From contig JAZRVI010000016.1 of assembly GCA_045599035.1 (NCBI GenBank), positions 1 to 45,948 on the forward strand: 45,948 bases of DNA. Direction: 5' to 3'. The DNA is from CATZDY01 sp045599035 (GTDB taxonomy: Bacteria; Bacillota; Desulfotomaculia; Desulfotomaculales; Desulfocucumaceae). Under the pieces are notes generated by a model that ran no database searches, had not been told where the DNA came from, and saw only the letters and a program-made list of their open reading frames with translations. Position numbers and translations under genes: made by a program. Positions 8,658 through 16,542 of the stretch are shown here, in pieces. Each line of letters begins with the position of its first letter. The stretch's first letter is position 1.

Positions 8658-8888
8658 TTGTCTACTACCACTATTCTGATTAACTGTGCTTTTTTCGCCG
8701 TAATTATTGCTGCCGCTATTTGGGTGATGGTGGATACTCGAAAAAGAGCTGTTCCGGTTTCTGAAACCGTTGCCTGGGGATTATTTAACTTTTCCTTTCC
8801 GCTGGTGGGCTTTATTGGCTACCTTTTCTGGCGAAAGAAGTTTTATCCCCTGAAAGCTGAATCGGAAGAAGCTGAAGAAGTAAATTAA
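8658..8888 (+). CDS. small two-helix membrane protein (PLDc_N-like)
   Basis: A 76-residue protein with a TTG start preceded by GGAGG. It has two predicted membrane helices (about residues 6-24 and 38-58) joined by a short basic loop (DTRKRAVP), and an acidic tail. The second half (AWGLFNFSFPLVGFIGYLFWRK) resembles the phospholipase D N-terminal membrane domain, which is often found alone in Bacillota and has no known activity by itself. It lies 16 bases after the ATPase gene and is likely the last gene of that operon. Confidence 0.7.
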   Translation: MSTTTILINCAFFAVIIAAAIWVMVDTRKRAVPVSETVAWGLFNFSFPLVGFIGYLFWRKKFYPLKAESEEAEEVN

Positions 8889-8916
8889 AACTTCCACCAT
8901 TAAACAATTAAACTTC

Positions 8917-8943
8917 ATCCCCGCTGCTTCAGCAGCGTGGGAT
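8917..8943 (+). repeat. IS200/IS605-end-like hairpin
   Basis: The six-base stem CGCTGC/GCAGCG (8922-8927 with 8932-8937, loop TTCA) continues after a bulged T (8938) into ATCCC/GGGAT (8917-8921 with 8939-8943), and is preceded by TTC. A bulged hairpin in a TTCATCCC...GGGAT frame also occurs at 33700-33726 and is typical of IS200/IS605 ends. No transposase remains here. The rest of 8889-8985 shows nothing. Confidence 0.5.
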
Positions 8944-8985
8944 CGTCAATATGGATAGCCTGGAATAATTTTTAAGAATACTTTA

Positions 8986-9012
8986 AAGAGGCTGGATTAC
9001 AGCCTCTTTTTA
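8986..9012 (+). terminator. terminator between convergent genes
   Basis: A 9-bp perfect stem (8986-8994 with 9000-9008) has a five-base loop and is followed by TTTTTA on the plus strand, ending the DUF2229 operon. The loop contains the stop codon (8997-8999) of the cysteine desulfurase read from the other strand. Confidence 0.75.
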
Positions 9013-10184
9013 CTTTCCGGCCAATTTTGCGGCACCGGCAAGGCCTTAATTTGAATTTCCTTCAAAGCCTGCAAAACATAATCTATTTCTTCCGGGGTGT
9101 TAAAGCAGGAAAAGCTAAAACGAACCAGTCTTTTGTGAAAAGTACCCAAAGTGCGGTGGGCATCTGGAGCACAATGCAAACCACAGCGACAAGCTACCTG
9201 GTAATGCTGATCCAAAATAGCTCCAATTTCCCCGGCTGGCCGCTCCCCAAAGGCAAAAGCCACCACCGGCAGCCGGTTATGCAGACCGGGCATACCATAA
9301 ACCTTAATAAAACGAAGAGAACTCAAGCCATTTAGAAACCGGGAGGTCAGCTCCATTTCGTAATTATGCAGCTTTTTCCGGCCTTCCCGTTTAATGAAAT
9401 CCACTCCTGCTCCCAAGCCGGCCAGTCCGGGAGTATTGGGAGTTCCGCTTTCATAGCGTTCCGGCAAAACCCAGGGTTGAGTGGGAGTTTCTGATAGACT
9501 GCCGGTTCCTCCTTCCCGCCAGGGCTGCAAGTCCACTCCTTCTCCTATGTATAGTCCCCCGGTTCCCATTGGTCCCAAAAGGCTCTTATGTCCGGGAAAA
9601 GCTAACAGACTGATTTGGAATGCCTCAACATCAATATCCAAAATTCCGGCACTTTGAGCCGCATCTACAATTAAATAAATACCTTTTTGGGCGGCCAGCT
9701 CCCCAATTTCGGCCAGAGGCATAATGGTTCCAGTTACATTGGAAGCATGGGTAATAACAATGGCCTTAGTTGGCTTTTGGCAAGCCTGCTTAAATTCCTC
9801 CCAATTTAAACAGCCTCGCTGATCACAGGGTACTTTTATTACCTTGACTCCTTGATAGGTCAGGCTATGCAAAGGCCGGGTAACTGAATTGTGTTCCATG
9901 TTGGAGGTTAAAACTCGATCTCCTGGCCGCAAAAGTCCCTTTAGAGCCAAATTTAAAGCCTCTGTTGTATTCAGGGTAAAAATAATCCGCTCTGGATGCT
10001 TGATTTTAAACAATTCGGCCAGTTTGGTACGGGTTTGACTGAGCAAAGCATTGGCTTCAGAAGCCATTTGATGGGAAGAACGCCCCGGATTTGCTCCCAG
10101 CTTTTCCAAGCAGTGCTGCATGGCGGCCCAGACCTCTGGTGGTTTGGGCCAACTGGTTGCCGCATTATCCAAATAAACGGTCAT
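8997..10184 (-). CDS. cysteine desulfurase family protein (class V aminotransferase)
   Basis: PLP enzyme that removes sulfur from cysteine as a persulfide for Fe-S cluster or thiocofactor assembly. From the ATG at 10184 it has 395 residues: YLDNAATSWPKP start, PLP contacts (NTTEALN, VTHAS-type VITHASNV, VDAAQS), the Schiff-base lysine in FPGHKSLLG (Lys200), and the catalytic cysteine in CRCGLHCAP (Cys338), followed by AHRTLGT. The sequence fits the TIGR01977 subgroup rather than IscS. The chosen ATG lies about 9 bases after GGAGG; two upstream starts in frame are poorly spaced. The preceding small gene (10240-10497) is probably cotranscribed. No scaffold protein gene is adjacent. Confidence 0.93.
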   Translation of the reverse strand: MTVYLDNAATSWPKPPEVWAAMQHCLEKLGANPGRSSHQMASEANALLSQTRTKLAELFKIKHPERIIFTLNTTEALNLALKGLLRPGDRVLTSNMEHNSVTRPLHSLTYQGVKVIKVPCDQRGCLNWEEFKQACQKPTKAIVITHASNVTGTIMPLAEIGELAAQKGIYLIVDAAQSAGILDIDVEAFQISLLAFPGHKSLLGPMGTGGLYIGEGVDLQPWREGGTGSLSETPTQPWVLPERYESGTPNTPGLAGLGAGVDFIKREGRKKLHNYEMELTSRFLNGLSSLRFIKVYGMPGLHNRLPVVAFAFGERPAGEIGAILDQHYQVACRCGLHCAPDAHRTLGTFHKRLVRFSFSCFNTPEEIDYVLQALKEIQIKALPVPQNWPESKKRL

Positions 10185-10239
10185 TTTGTGCATTCCTCCA
10201 ATTTTAGTGATTCCTAAACTTATTCTCCTGCAAGCCAAA

Positions 10240-10497
10240 TTATGTTAAGCGATTTCTGGGGTTTTTGCGGCCATAATCGGCCACGCTCCAACCCGGATTC
10301 TTTTCTCTTATAAACGATTCTCTTTCTTCTTCCTCTACTTCGGCTTGAACAGTCTGCAAAGGAAAGAAAATTAAATTATCTGGCAATTCAACTTCAGGTT
10401 TTTGAGCTAAAAGTAACTGCTTAATTTCTTCTATATCCTGCCGCAGGGCTTGAAGCTCCTGTAAACCCAATTGTTGGGCTTTTTTCCGCTTCCACAT
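10240..10497 (-). CDS. small hypothetical coiled-coil protein
   Basis: An 85-residue protein I do not recognise. It has a basic start (MWKRKKAQQ), a short amphipathic helix likely to form a coiled coil (about residues 10-33, LQELQALRQDIEEIKQLL), then an acidic run (EVEEEERE) and a polar end. A textbook AAGGAGG precedes the ATG. It sits 55 bases upstream of the cysteine desulfurase start on the same strand, so the two are probably one operon. Confidence 0.7.
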   Translation of the reverse strand: MWKRKKAQQLGLQELQALRQDIEEIKQLLLAQKPEVELPDNLIFFPLQTVQAEVEEEERESFIREKNPGWSVADYGRKNPRNRLT

Positions 10498-10645
10498 TTT
10501 TTAGCCTCCTTAAAATTAATATTTACAGGAATAATTGGATAAAAATCCCTTAATTCCTGCTGTTCATTTTTACTTTTCGGTCTTAAATTCAATTAGGTGC
10601 ATAAAATTTTTTAACCTGATTTTTGTACTGACAAGGAGAAGAATT

Positions 10646-11035
10646 ATGTCTGTTTTTAATCAGTCAGTTTCTGGCTTCAAAGCTTTGTTTTGGGGAATTT
10701 TGACGGGCTGGATAATTTATTTTCTGGGCAGCACTCTGGTGGGTATCTGCTACTTTTTTTCGGATCTTTCGGACACGATTTTGCCCCTGCTGGTTTACCT
10801 GATTTTATTTATTGCTGTTTTAACTACCTCGGCCTTAACCAGCTCTCGGATAGGCTCCAGGGGCTGGTTTTGGGGTATGCTTTCCGGCGGGATTCTGTTT
10901 GTTTTGCTAATGTTGGAAATGCGGCTGGCCTCCGAATGGTCAGCCTGGGGAACAATTTTGCTCAAAATGCTGGTCTGCCTGCTGGGAGGAACTTTAGGCG
11001 GAATTTTGGGAGTGGGACAAAAAAAACCCCGCTGA
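10646..11035 (+). CDS. TIGR04086 family membrane protein
   Basis: A 129-residue integral membrane protein with about four helices (residues roughly 10-33, 38-58, 70-92 and 98-120). The glycine-rich pattern (GFKALFWGILTGWIIY, GSRGWFWGMLSGGIL, LLGGTLGGILGVG) is that of the TIGR04086/YrzE family of Clostridia, which has no assigned function. The frame is open for 37 codons upstream, but AAGGAG lies just before the ATG at 10646, so that start is used. It stands alone and converges with the toxin-antitoxin genes across a shared stem-loop. Confidence 0.8.
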   Translation: MSVFNQSVSGFKALFWGILTGWIIYFLGSTLVGICYFFSDLSDTILPLLVYLILFIAVLTTSALTSSRIGSRGWFWGMLSGGILFVLLMLEMRLASEWSAWGTILLKMLVCLLGGTLGGILGVGQKKPR

Positions 11036-11037
11036 AA

Positions 11038-11083
11038 AAGAAAGACCACAGCATTGGCAAACGCCTCTATTGTGGTCTTTCTT
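11038..11083 (-). terminator. terminator between convergent genes, overlapping the toxin gene end
   Basis: A perfect 13-bp stem (11038-11050 with 11071-11083) has a 20-base loop containing the toxin gene stop codon (11067-11069). On the minus strand TTTCTTTTTC follows the stem. The right arm encodes the last residues of the toxin. Confidence 0.8.
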
Positions 11084-11648
11084 CTAATAATTCTTCAGCA
11101 GCTTTCAAATCGCCCTTTAATTGTTTGTTTTCTTGCTTAAGGTCAGCAATTTCAAGTTCTTGTGTTTCATATATACTCATTCCAGGTTTGTATTTATTTA
11201 CGCCACCATAACCTTCACTATTTGTAAGATTATGATGTGGATCGAGCCATACTACATAAAACACACTATCAATCAAAAAACCAATTACCCGTCCTTTAGA
11301 CTTATTAAGCCTAAATTGCCAATATTCACATTGCTCACTATTATCTGGCTCCCTAGTATTCGCTGTTGACCAGTCTACCGGGTGCAAATCGTGCATAGAT
11401 TCCCTTAGTTCGGGGATTGTCTTATTGCATACACTTTTCAAACAATCCAACAAATCCAAGAACCATTTGCCACTAACTACACCTTCAGAAGTGTTATGCC
11501 CCAAATTGAACAGCTTATGAGTTCTATCAAAACAAGAAAATGAAAAAGAAAAGCTTTTCTCTGATACAGCGTTGCCATTAAAAGGAAGAGTTGTTTTTTC
11601 TTGTGTAAGCTTTTCATTAACCTTAGGTAAGTTAAATTTCTTAGTCAT
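11067..11648 (-). CDS. putative toxin partner of a Panacea antitoxin (PanT candidate)
   Basis: A 193-residue protein that matches no toxin fold I recognise. The central part (about residues 30-135: FSFSCFDRTHKLFNLG, SGKWFLDLLDCLKSV, YWQFRLNKSKGRVIGFLIDSVFYVVWLDPHHNL) looks like a compact alpha/beta domain whose FYVVWLDPHH strand is reminiscent of small RNase-type toxins. The last 35 residues form a charged coiled coil (LEIADLKQENKQLKGDLKAAEE). Its ATG overlaps the end of the antitoxin gene (ATGACTAA, 8 bases), so translation is coupled, the usual arrangement for such pairs. Panacea antitoxins are known to pair with very diverse toxins. The toxin role is therefore inferred from position; the target is unknown. 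Confidence 0.6.
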   Translation of the reverse strand: MTKKFNLPKVNEKLTQEKTTLPFNGNAVSEKSFSFSFSCFDRTHKLFNLGHNTSEGVVSGKWFLDLLDCLKSVCNKTIPELRESMHDLHPVDWSTANTREPDNSEQCEYWQFRLNKSKGRVIGFLIDSVFYVVWLDPHHNLTNSEGYGGVNKYKPGMSIYETQELEIADLKQENKQLKGDLKAAEELLEERPQ

Positions 11649-12093
11649 TCTGAGACTGTTCATACTTTCTTGAATAGTATTCACGCATAGAAGCACACGA
11701 GATAGGAGTTGTGCTTGTTTCCCATGGTTTAAGAGTCCCTCTTGCTTGAATCCATGGATCTTCTGAATGTGTTAAACTTTCAAGCTGATCACCAGAAAAT
11801 TCTCCGTAAGTATTGTACACAGCTTCAAGCACATTAAGAACGCTCTCATTGAACTTAGATTCGTCAAAATCAGTCTTAGGTATTACTGTCCATTTGTAAT
11901 CAGCATAAACATGGTATAACGCAGGTACTACAGGGCCATGTACCCATGCTTGAATTTCATCATTAAAAAGAGGGCTGCCATCATAGAGTGCACAGTACCA
12001 TGCTTGAGCATAATAACAAAGCTTCTGGATTTTCTTGTGAGTCATTGAATCACGACTCAAAAACCATGATGCGATATCACGAACATTTTCCAT
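11641..12093 (-). CDS. Panacea (DUF4065/SocA-like) antitoxin
   Basis: A 150-residue protein that is almost entirely one Panacea domain. Characteristic segments are MTHKKIQKLCYYAQAWYCALYDGSPLFNDEIQAW, the HGPVVPALYHVY turn, and a C-terminal LTHSEDPWIQAR. Panacea domains neutralise many unrelated toxins, and SocA is a proteolytic adaptor antitoxin of the same family. AGGAGGG precedes the ATG, and an extended -10 promoter is present in the gap after hsdR, so the pair can be expressed without the restriction genes. It lies directly downstream of hsdR on the same strand, consistent with a defence island. Confidence 0.85.
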   Translation of the reverse strand: MENVRDIASWFLSRDSMTHKKIQKLCYYAQAWYCALYDGSPLFNDEIQAWVHGPVVPALYHVYADYKWTVIPKTDFDESKFNESVLNVLEAVYNTYGEFSGDQLESLTHSEDPWIQARGTLKPWETSTTPISCASMREYYSRKYEQSQND

Positions 12094-12121
12094 AAGTATC
12101 CCTCCTCTTTTTAGTCTATAT

Positions 12122-12130
12122 ATTATACCA
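12122..12130 (-). promoter_or_regulatory. extended -10 promoter of the Panacea module
   Basis: On the minus strand TGGTATAAT (12130 down to 12122) is an extended -10 element about 29 bases before the antitoxin ATG. No good -35 is seen. Confidence 0.5.
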
Positions 12131-12161
12131 CAAAATAGTCCATAAAAAAAGTAGTATAAAT

Positions 12162-12181
12162 TCTTTATTAATCTTTATTAA
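12162..12181. repeat. 10-bp tandem duplication at the hsdR stop codon
   Basis: TCTTTATTAA is present twice in direct tandem (12162-12171 and 12172-12181). The hsdR stop codon (12178-12180) lies inside the second unit. Confidence 0.9.
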
Positions 12182-15100
12182 TATGGAGCTTTTTCTTCAG
12201 CTTGCTCCTCAGATTTATCCGAGAATTTGACAGCACCGCCAATACCGAAATATTTTTCAAAGAAGGCTTTCAGCTTGCTGATAACACCTTCTTTTTTCTT
12301 TGCTCTGTTACCGCCACCAAAACGGCTGACCGGAGGCAGAATTTTCTCGATGTCGGTACCGACAATCTTAATTTCTCCTTCCCGGAAGGAGTTATCAAGG
12401 AACTTACGGGTTTCAGCTTCTTTTAACTTTTCTTCCTTGATGATGGTGACCAAATCCTGTTCACTCTGTTTGGCAACGAAATCACGCCATTCGGTCATAA
12501 CATCCTCAACCTCATTGATACCTGCAATGAAGGTTTCAATAAGAGCCTTTTTGCTGCGTAATTCCGGGCTGGCATCAACTGCTTTATTGATGGTGACAAG
12601 AACTTCCTTATCTTCACAATGGGTATCCTGATATTTCTTAACGAGTATCAGAATATAGTCGATGTTGATTTCAATCTGCTTGATGAGTTCCACCTCAAAC
12701 ACGATGTCATCAGTGATATCGGTACTGTCACCGCCTTGCTCCTCATGTTTGCGTCTCCACTCATCTCTTAAGTCCTGGTATCTGCCAAGGTAGTCTTGCA
12801 GATCACGCTCGCTGATGATTTCTTTTCCGGCAAATTCATCAAAAGAACTGAGCAAATTACGCATACGAAGCAATGCACCAAACAGGGAAATAAAATCCTT
12901 TTGCTTTTGTTTGCCTTCAATGCGTGGTTCAGAAAGAGGAAACTTCTCTTGTAATTCTTTAAGCATATCCACATAACCGGGTATTGGCTTATCATCTGCG
13001 GAAATATATCCGTAATAATAGTCTTGAAACTTTTGTAAAAGAACAATTCCTCCGGCATCCTGATCACCAAACAGAGAAATGGCAGTATCCACACGCTTTT
13101 GCAGATTGCGGAAGCATACGATATTACCAAAGGTCTTAATACTGTTCAAAATACGGTTGGTACGGCTGAATGCCTGAATCAAGCCGTGCATCTTCAAATT
13201 TTTATCCACCCACAGAGTATTCAGGGTAGTGGCATCAAATCCTGTTAGAAACATATTAACTACTATAAGCAGATCCAGCTCCCTGTTTTTCATACGGAGG
13301 GACACATCTTTATAGTAGTTCTGGAATTTTTCAGAGGAAGTATCATAATTTGTATGGAAGGTCATGTTATAATCTATGATGGCTTCATTCAGGAAGTCCC
13401 TGGAGTTCTTGTCCAGAGCGGATGTATCTTCCGGATTCTCTTCATCGAGGATACCATCGGTTTCTGCTTCGTTGACACCGAAGCTATAGATTACCGCAAT
13501 ACGCAGCTTCCTGGCTGGATCTGCCGCCATTTGCTTTTTGAACTCTTCATAATAGAGCTTTGCCATTGATACAGAAGCAACAGCAAAGATGGAATTAAAT
13601 CCGCTGACACGCTGTTTCTGCTTGATCTCCTCTACCTTATCATGGGTAGCAGAGGCAACCTCCTGAATGTTGGTCAACCGATTGAAAATATAGGACTTGT
13701 CGCCACGATAGGTCTTCTGGTCAAAATGCTCCAGAATGTACTGGGTAACCAGCGAGATTCTCCTTGGAGCCATAAACGCTTTTTCTCGGTCAATGTCCCA
13801 TACCTGCTCATCTTCAATATCCTTATCAATATCCATGGTTTTGATATAATCCACTCGGAACGGAAGAACATTCTTATCGTTAATGGCATCTACGATAGTA
13901 TATGTATGAAGCTGGTCACCAAAGGTTTGTGCTGTGGTGACCAACTGCGAATTTTTAACTACACCTGCATTCACAGCAAAAATAGGTGTCCCGGTAAAAC
14001 CAAAGATATGATATTTTTTGAAGTTCTTCACGATTGCTTTGTGCATATCACCAAACTGACTGCGGTGGCACTCATCGAAGATAATAACAACCTGCTTCTT
14101 ATAAACCTCATGGTCTTTATTCTTCTTGATAAAGTTAGACAGCTTCTGAATGGTCGTAATGATAATATGTGCATTCGGGTCTTCCAACTGTTTCTTCAGA
14201 ATTTCTGTCCTGCTGTTGGAATTGGCAGCCCCCTTCTCAAAACGGTCATATTCCTTCATGGTCTGGTAATCCAGATCTTTACGATCTACAACAAAAAGCA
14301 CTTGATCAATGAATGGCATTTGTGACGCAAGTCGGGCGGTTTTGAAGGAAGTCAGCGTCTTGCCGGAACCAGTAGTGTGCCAGATATATCCGCCACCTGC
14401 GATATTCCCGTACTTCTTATAATTATTGGCAATTTCGATTCTGTTCAGAATCCGCTCCGTAGCAGTAATCTGATACGGACGCATAACCAGCAGCATATTT
14501 TCCGCCGTGAAAATGCAGTATCTGGTCAGCACATTCAGCAGAGTATGTTTTGCGAAAAAAGTCCTGGTGAAGTCAACCAGATCGGGAATGACCTTGTTAT
14601 TGGCATCTGCCCAGAAGGAGGTAAATTCAAAGCTGTTGCTGGTCTTTTCCTTCTTTGTTTTGCCAGATTTTGCATCCTTGAGGGCATTGAAACGAGTGCT
14701 GTTGGAATAGTATTTGGTATTCGTGCCATTGGAGATAACAAAAATCTGGACATACTCAAACAGGCCACTACCTGCCCAGAAGGAATCTCTCTGGTAGCGG
14801 TTAATCTGGTTGAAGGCTTCTCTGATGGCAACGCCTCTGCGTTTTAGTTCGATATGTACCAACGGCAGTCCATTGACCAGAACCGTAACATCATAGCGGT
14901 TATCATGCTTTGCTCCCTGTGCCGTGCCAATGACATACTGATTGATAACCTGTAGGAAATTATTGTGAATGTTCTTTTTATCAATGATGGTGATATTCTT
15001 GGAAGAGCCATCATCACGCTTCAAGACCTGAACATTATCTTCCTGAATCTTACGGGTCTTTTCCACGATGCCCTCATTGACATTGGCCATATAGTCGGAG

Positions 15101-15351
15101 AAGAAGCGTTTCCATTCATCTTCGGAAAACTTATAATTGTTCAGCTTCTCCAACTGCAACCGCAGATTGGCGATCAGGTCTTTTTCCGTATGGATTTGCA
15201 GATATTCATACCCCTGCTCACAGAGCAGGCGAATAAACTCCTTTTCCAGTTCAGCCTCCGATTGGTAGCTGTCAGAACGAGCCTTTACTGGCTCATATTC
15301 GGTTACGACTGTATTTTCGCTTGTCGCTGCCACTATATTGAAATATGGCAT
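12178..15351 (-). CDS. hsdR: type I restriction enzyme, R (motor/nuclease) subunit
   Basis: A 1057-residue subunit that translocates DNA with ATP and cuts unmodified DNA far from the recognition site when bound to HsdM and HsdS. An N-terminal PD-(D/E)xK nuclease is visible (Asp154 in NRYDVTVLVNG, then ELK at 168-170). The superfamily 2 motor has the Walker A site HTTGSGKT (about 325-332) and the DECH box (426-429), then motif III FTGTP and motif VI AFSRTNR. The C-terminal 300 residues are the helical assembly region. The GTG nine bases further upstream is too close to AAGGA; the ATG at 15351 has the right spacing. It follows hsdS by 18 bases in an M-S-R operon. All key motifs are intact, so it should be active. 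Confidence 0.95.
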   Translation of the reverse strand: MPYFNIVAATSENTVVTEYEPVKARSDSYQSEAELEKEFIRLLCEQGYEYLQIHTEKDLIANLRLQLEKLNNYKFSEDEWKRFFSDYMANVNEGIVEKTRKIQEDNVQVLKRDDGSSKNITIIDKKNIHNNFLQVINQYVIGTAQGAKHDNRYDVTVLVNGLPLVHIELKRRGVAIREAFNQINRYQRDSFWAGSGLFEYVQIFVISNGTNTKYYSNSTRFNALKDAKSGKTKKEKTSNSFEFTSFWADANNKVIPDLVDFTRTFFAKHTLLNVLTRYCIFTAENMLLVMRPYQITATERILNRIEIANNYKKYGNIAGGGYIWHTTGSGKTLTSFKTARLASQMPFIDQVLFVVDRKDLDYQTMKEYDRFEKGAANSNSRTEILKKQLEDPNAHIIITTIQKLSNFIKKNKDHEVYKKQVVIIFDECHRSQFGDMHKAIVKNFKKYHIFGFTGTPIFAVNAGVVKNSQLVTTAQTFGDQLHTYTIVDAINDKNVLPFRVDYIKTMDIDKDIEDEQVWDIDREKAFMAPRRISLVTQYILEHFDQKTYRGDKSYIFNRLTNIQEVASATHDKVEEIKQKQRVSGFNSIFAVASVSMAKLYYEEFKKQMAADPARKLRIAVIYSFGVNEAETDGILDEENPEDTSALDKNSRDFLNEAIIDYNMTFHTNYDTSSEKFQNYYKDVSLRMKNRELDLLIVVNMFLTGFDATTLNTLWVDKNLKMHGLIQAFSRTNRILNSIKTFGNIVCFRNLQKRVDTAISLFGDQDAGGIVLLQKFQDYYYGYISADDKPIPGYVDMLKELQEKFPLSEPRIEGKQKQKDFISLFGALLRMRNLLSSFDEFAGKEIISERDLQDYLGRYQDLRDEWRRKHEEQGGDSTDITDDIVFEVELIKQIEINIDYILILVKKYQDTHCEDKEVLVTINKAVDASPELRSKKALIETFIAGINEVEDVMTEWRDFVAKQSEQDLVTIIKEEKLKEAETRKFLDNSFREGEIKIVGTDIEKILPPVSRFGGGNRAKKKEGVISKLKAFFEKYFGIGGAVKFSDKSEEQAEEKAPY

Positions 15352-15369
15352 ACAAGTCACATCCTTACG

Positions 15370-16539
15370 CTAACGGTCTTCTGCCTGTCGGCAGACAGGG
15401 AAAGTCAGCAGCTTATCCCTATAGTATTCATATTGCTTCTGGCGAGCTTCAATCTCGGCAGGAAGTCCGGAATAAAGATTTGTACAGATTGAATCGAAAT
15501 TATCTAACAGTCTGACAATTTCTGCTTGTCTTTTTAACTCCGGAACAGGTATCTCTAAACCAAGAACCAGACTTGAATTCAAATCACCTCTTGCACCTTG
15601 CTTTTTTTTAATCAACTCATCGTATTGAGTACATACGCAATAATATACATACTTATATAATGCTTTGCTCTCATCTATCTCCAGATTCAAACAGTGCTGA
15701 TTTGTTGTTGTTCGGAGCTTATTAATCGCACATCGTCCAGCAGTAGCACCAGAAATTGCAACAATGACACAGTTTTCAGGAATCCATTTTGCTGAAGTCT
15801 TTTTCACAGCTATCTCAGTAATAAAACTTTTTACCTCATGAATTTCGTTAAAGCATACATCCTGACTTCTAATCCAAGGAATAGTACCGTTTTCATAATA
15901 CTCTGCAACACCTTTCTTTGGAGTTCCCCCGGAACAACTTTTCTTTATAATTTCTTTTAAAGAAATTTTATTATTAATACTTGACAACAGATGTTTTCTA
16001 TAATATTCATACTGCTTTTTTCTCGCTTGCAGTTCTGCCGTAAGCTCTGCCGTAAGCTCCGTGAAGTTGTCCAAGATACGGACAATTTCACGCTGCACTT
16101 CAAGAGGAGGTATAGGAATCTCTGTGTCATTTAAGTATTTAAAATGCCTCTCATAATTATTATGTCTTACATATGCTGATGATATTGCATAGAAAAAGTA
16201 CTTAGCTATTAGTTTCTTTCCATTAACAGACATGATTTTCAATCCGTCTGCACCTTGAACAAATGCAAAATTAACATACTTTATATGTTCACTGTGATCG
16301 CCAAAACATACATAGTTGTTTTCTGGAATATTGTTGTCTATAAACTCGCAATAACCTGAGATGTATTCTAACTCTTGAGAAATAATAGGTGTATTGCCTG
16401 TTTTTTTATAATCATTCCTTGTGATCTTTATGGAGGGTGTTATTACTTTTACTATTTTTTTCTTTGTCAGATCTTTTACCGTATGAAAAATCACGCCATC
16501 CGGGCAAAGTTCAGCAATCAGTTCTTCTAATTTACTCAT
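15370..16539 (-). CDS. hsdS: type I restriction enzyme, S (specificity) subunit
   Basis: A 389-residue DNA-recognition subunit with two target recognition domains (about residues 15-130 and 190-330), each followed by a conserved helical region: VQREIVRILDNFTE...ARKKQYEYYRKHLL and AEIVRLLDNFDSI...ARQKQYEYYRDKLL. The two halves are related, as is usual. The central spacer contains TELTAELTAEL, encoded by two perfect 12-bp repeats (16035-16058). In EcoR124-type enzymes the number of such TAEL units sets the spacing between the two half-sites. The gene starts 3 bases after the hsdM stop. The recognition sequence cannot be predicted from this. Confidence 0.95.
   Translation of the reverse strand: MSKLEELIAELCPDGVIFHTVKDLTKKKIVKVITPSIKITRNDYKKTGNTPIISQELEYISGYCEFIDNNIPENNYVCFGDHSEHIKYVNFAFVQGADGLKIMSVNGKKLIAKYFFYAISSAYVRHNNYERHFKYLNDTEIPIPPLEVQREIVRILDNFTELTAELTAELQARKKQYEYYRKHLLSSINNKISLKEIIKKSCSGGTPKKGVAEYYENGTIPWIRSQDVCFNEIHEVKSFITEIAVKKTSAKWIPENCVIVAISGATAGRCAINKLRTTTNQHCLNLEIDESKALYKYVYYCVCTQYDELIKKKQGARGDLNSSLVLGLEIPVPELKRQAEIVRLLDNFDSICTNLYSGLPAEIEARQKQYEYYRDKLLTFPVCRQAEDR
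16035..16058 (-). repeat. two tandem 12-bp repeats encoding TAEL in hsdS
   Basis: The 12-base unit CTGCCGTAAGCT (plus strand) occurs twice without mismatch at 16035-16046 and 16047-16058, in frame, and encodes two TAEL units in the central conserved region of HsdS. Confidence 0.95.
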
Positions 16540-16542
16540 ACC

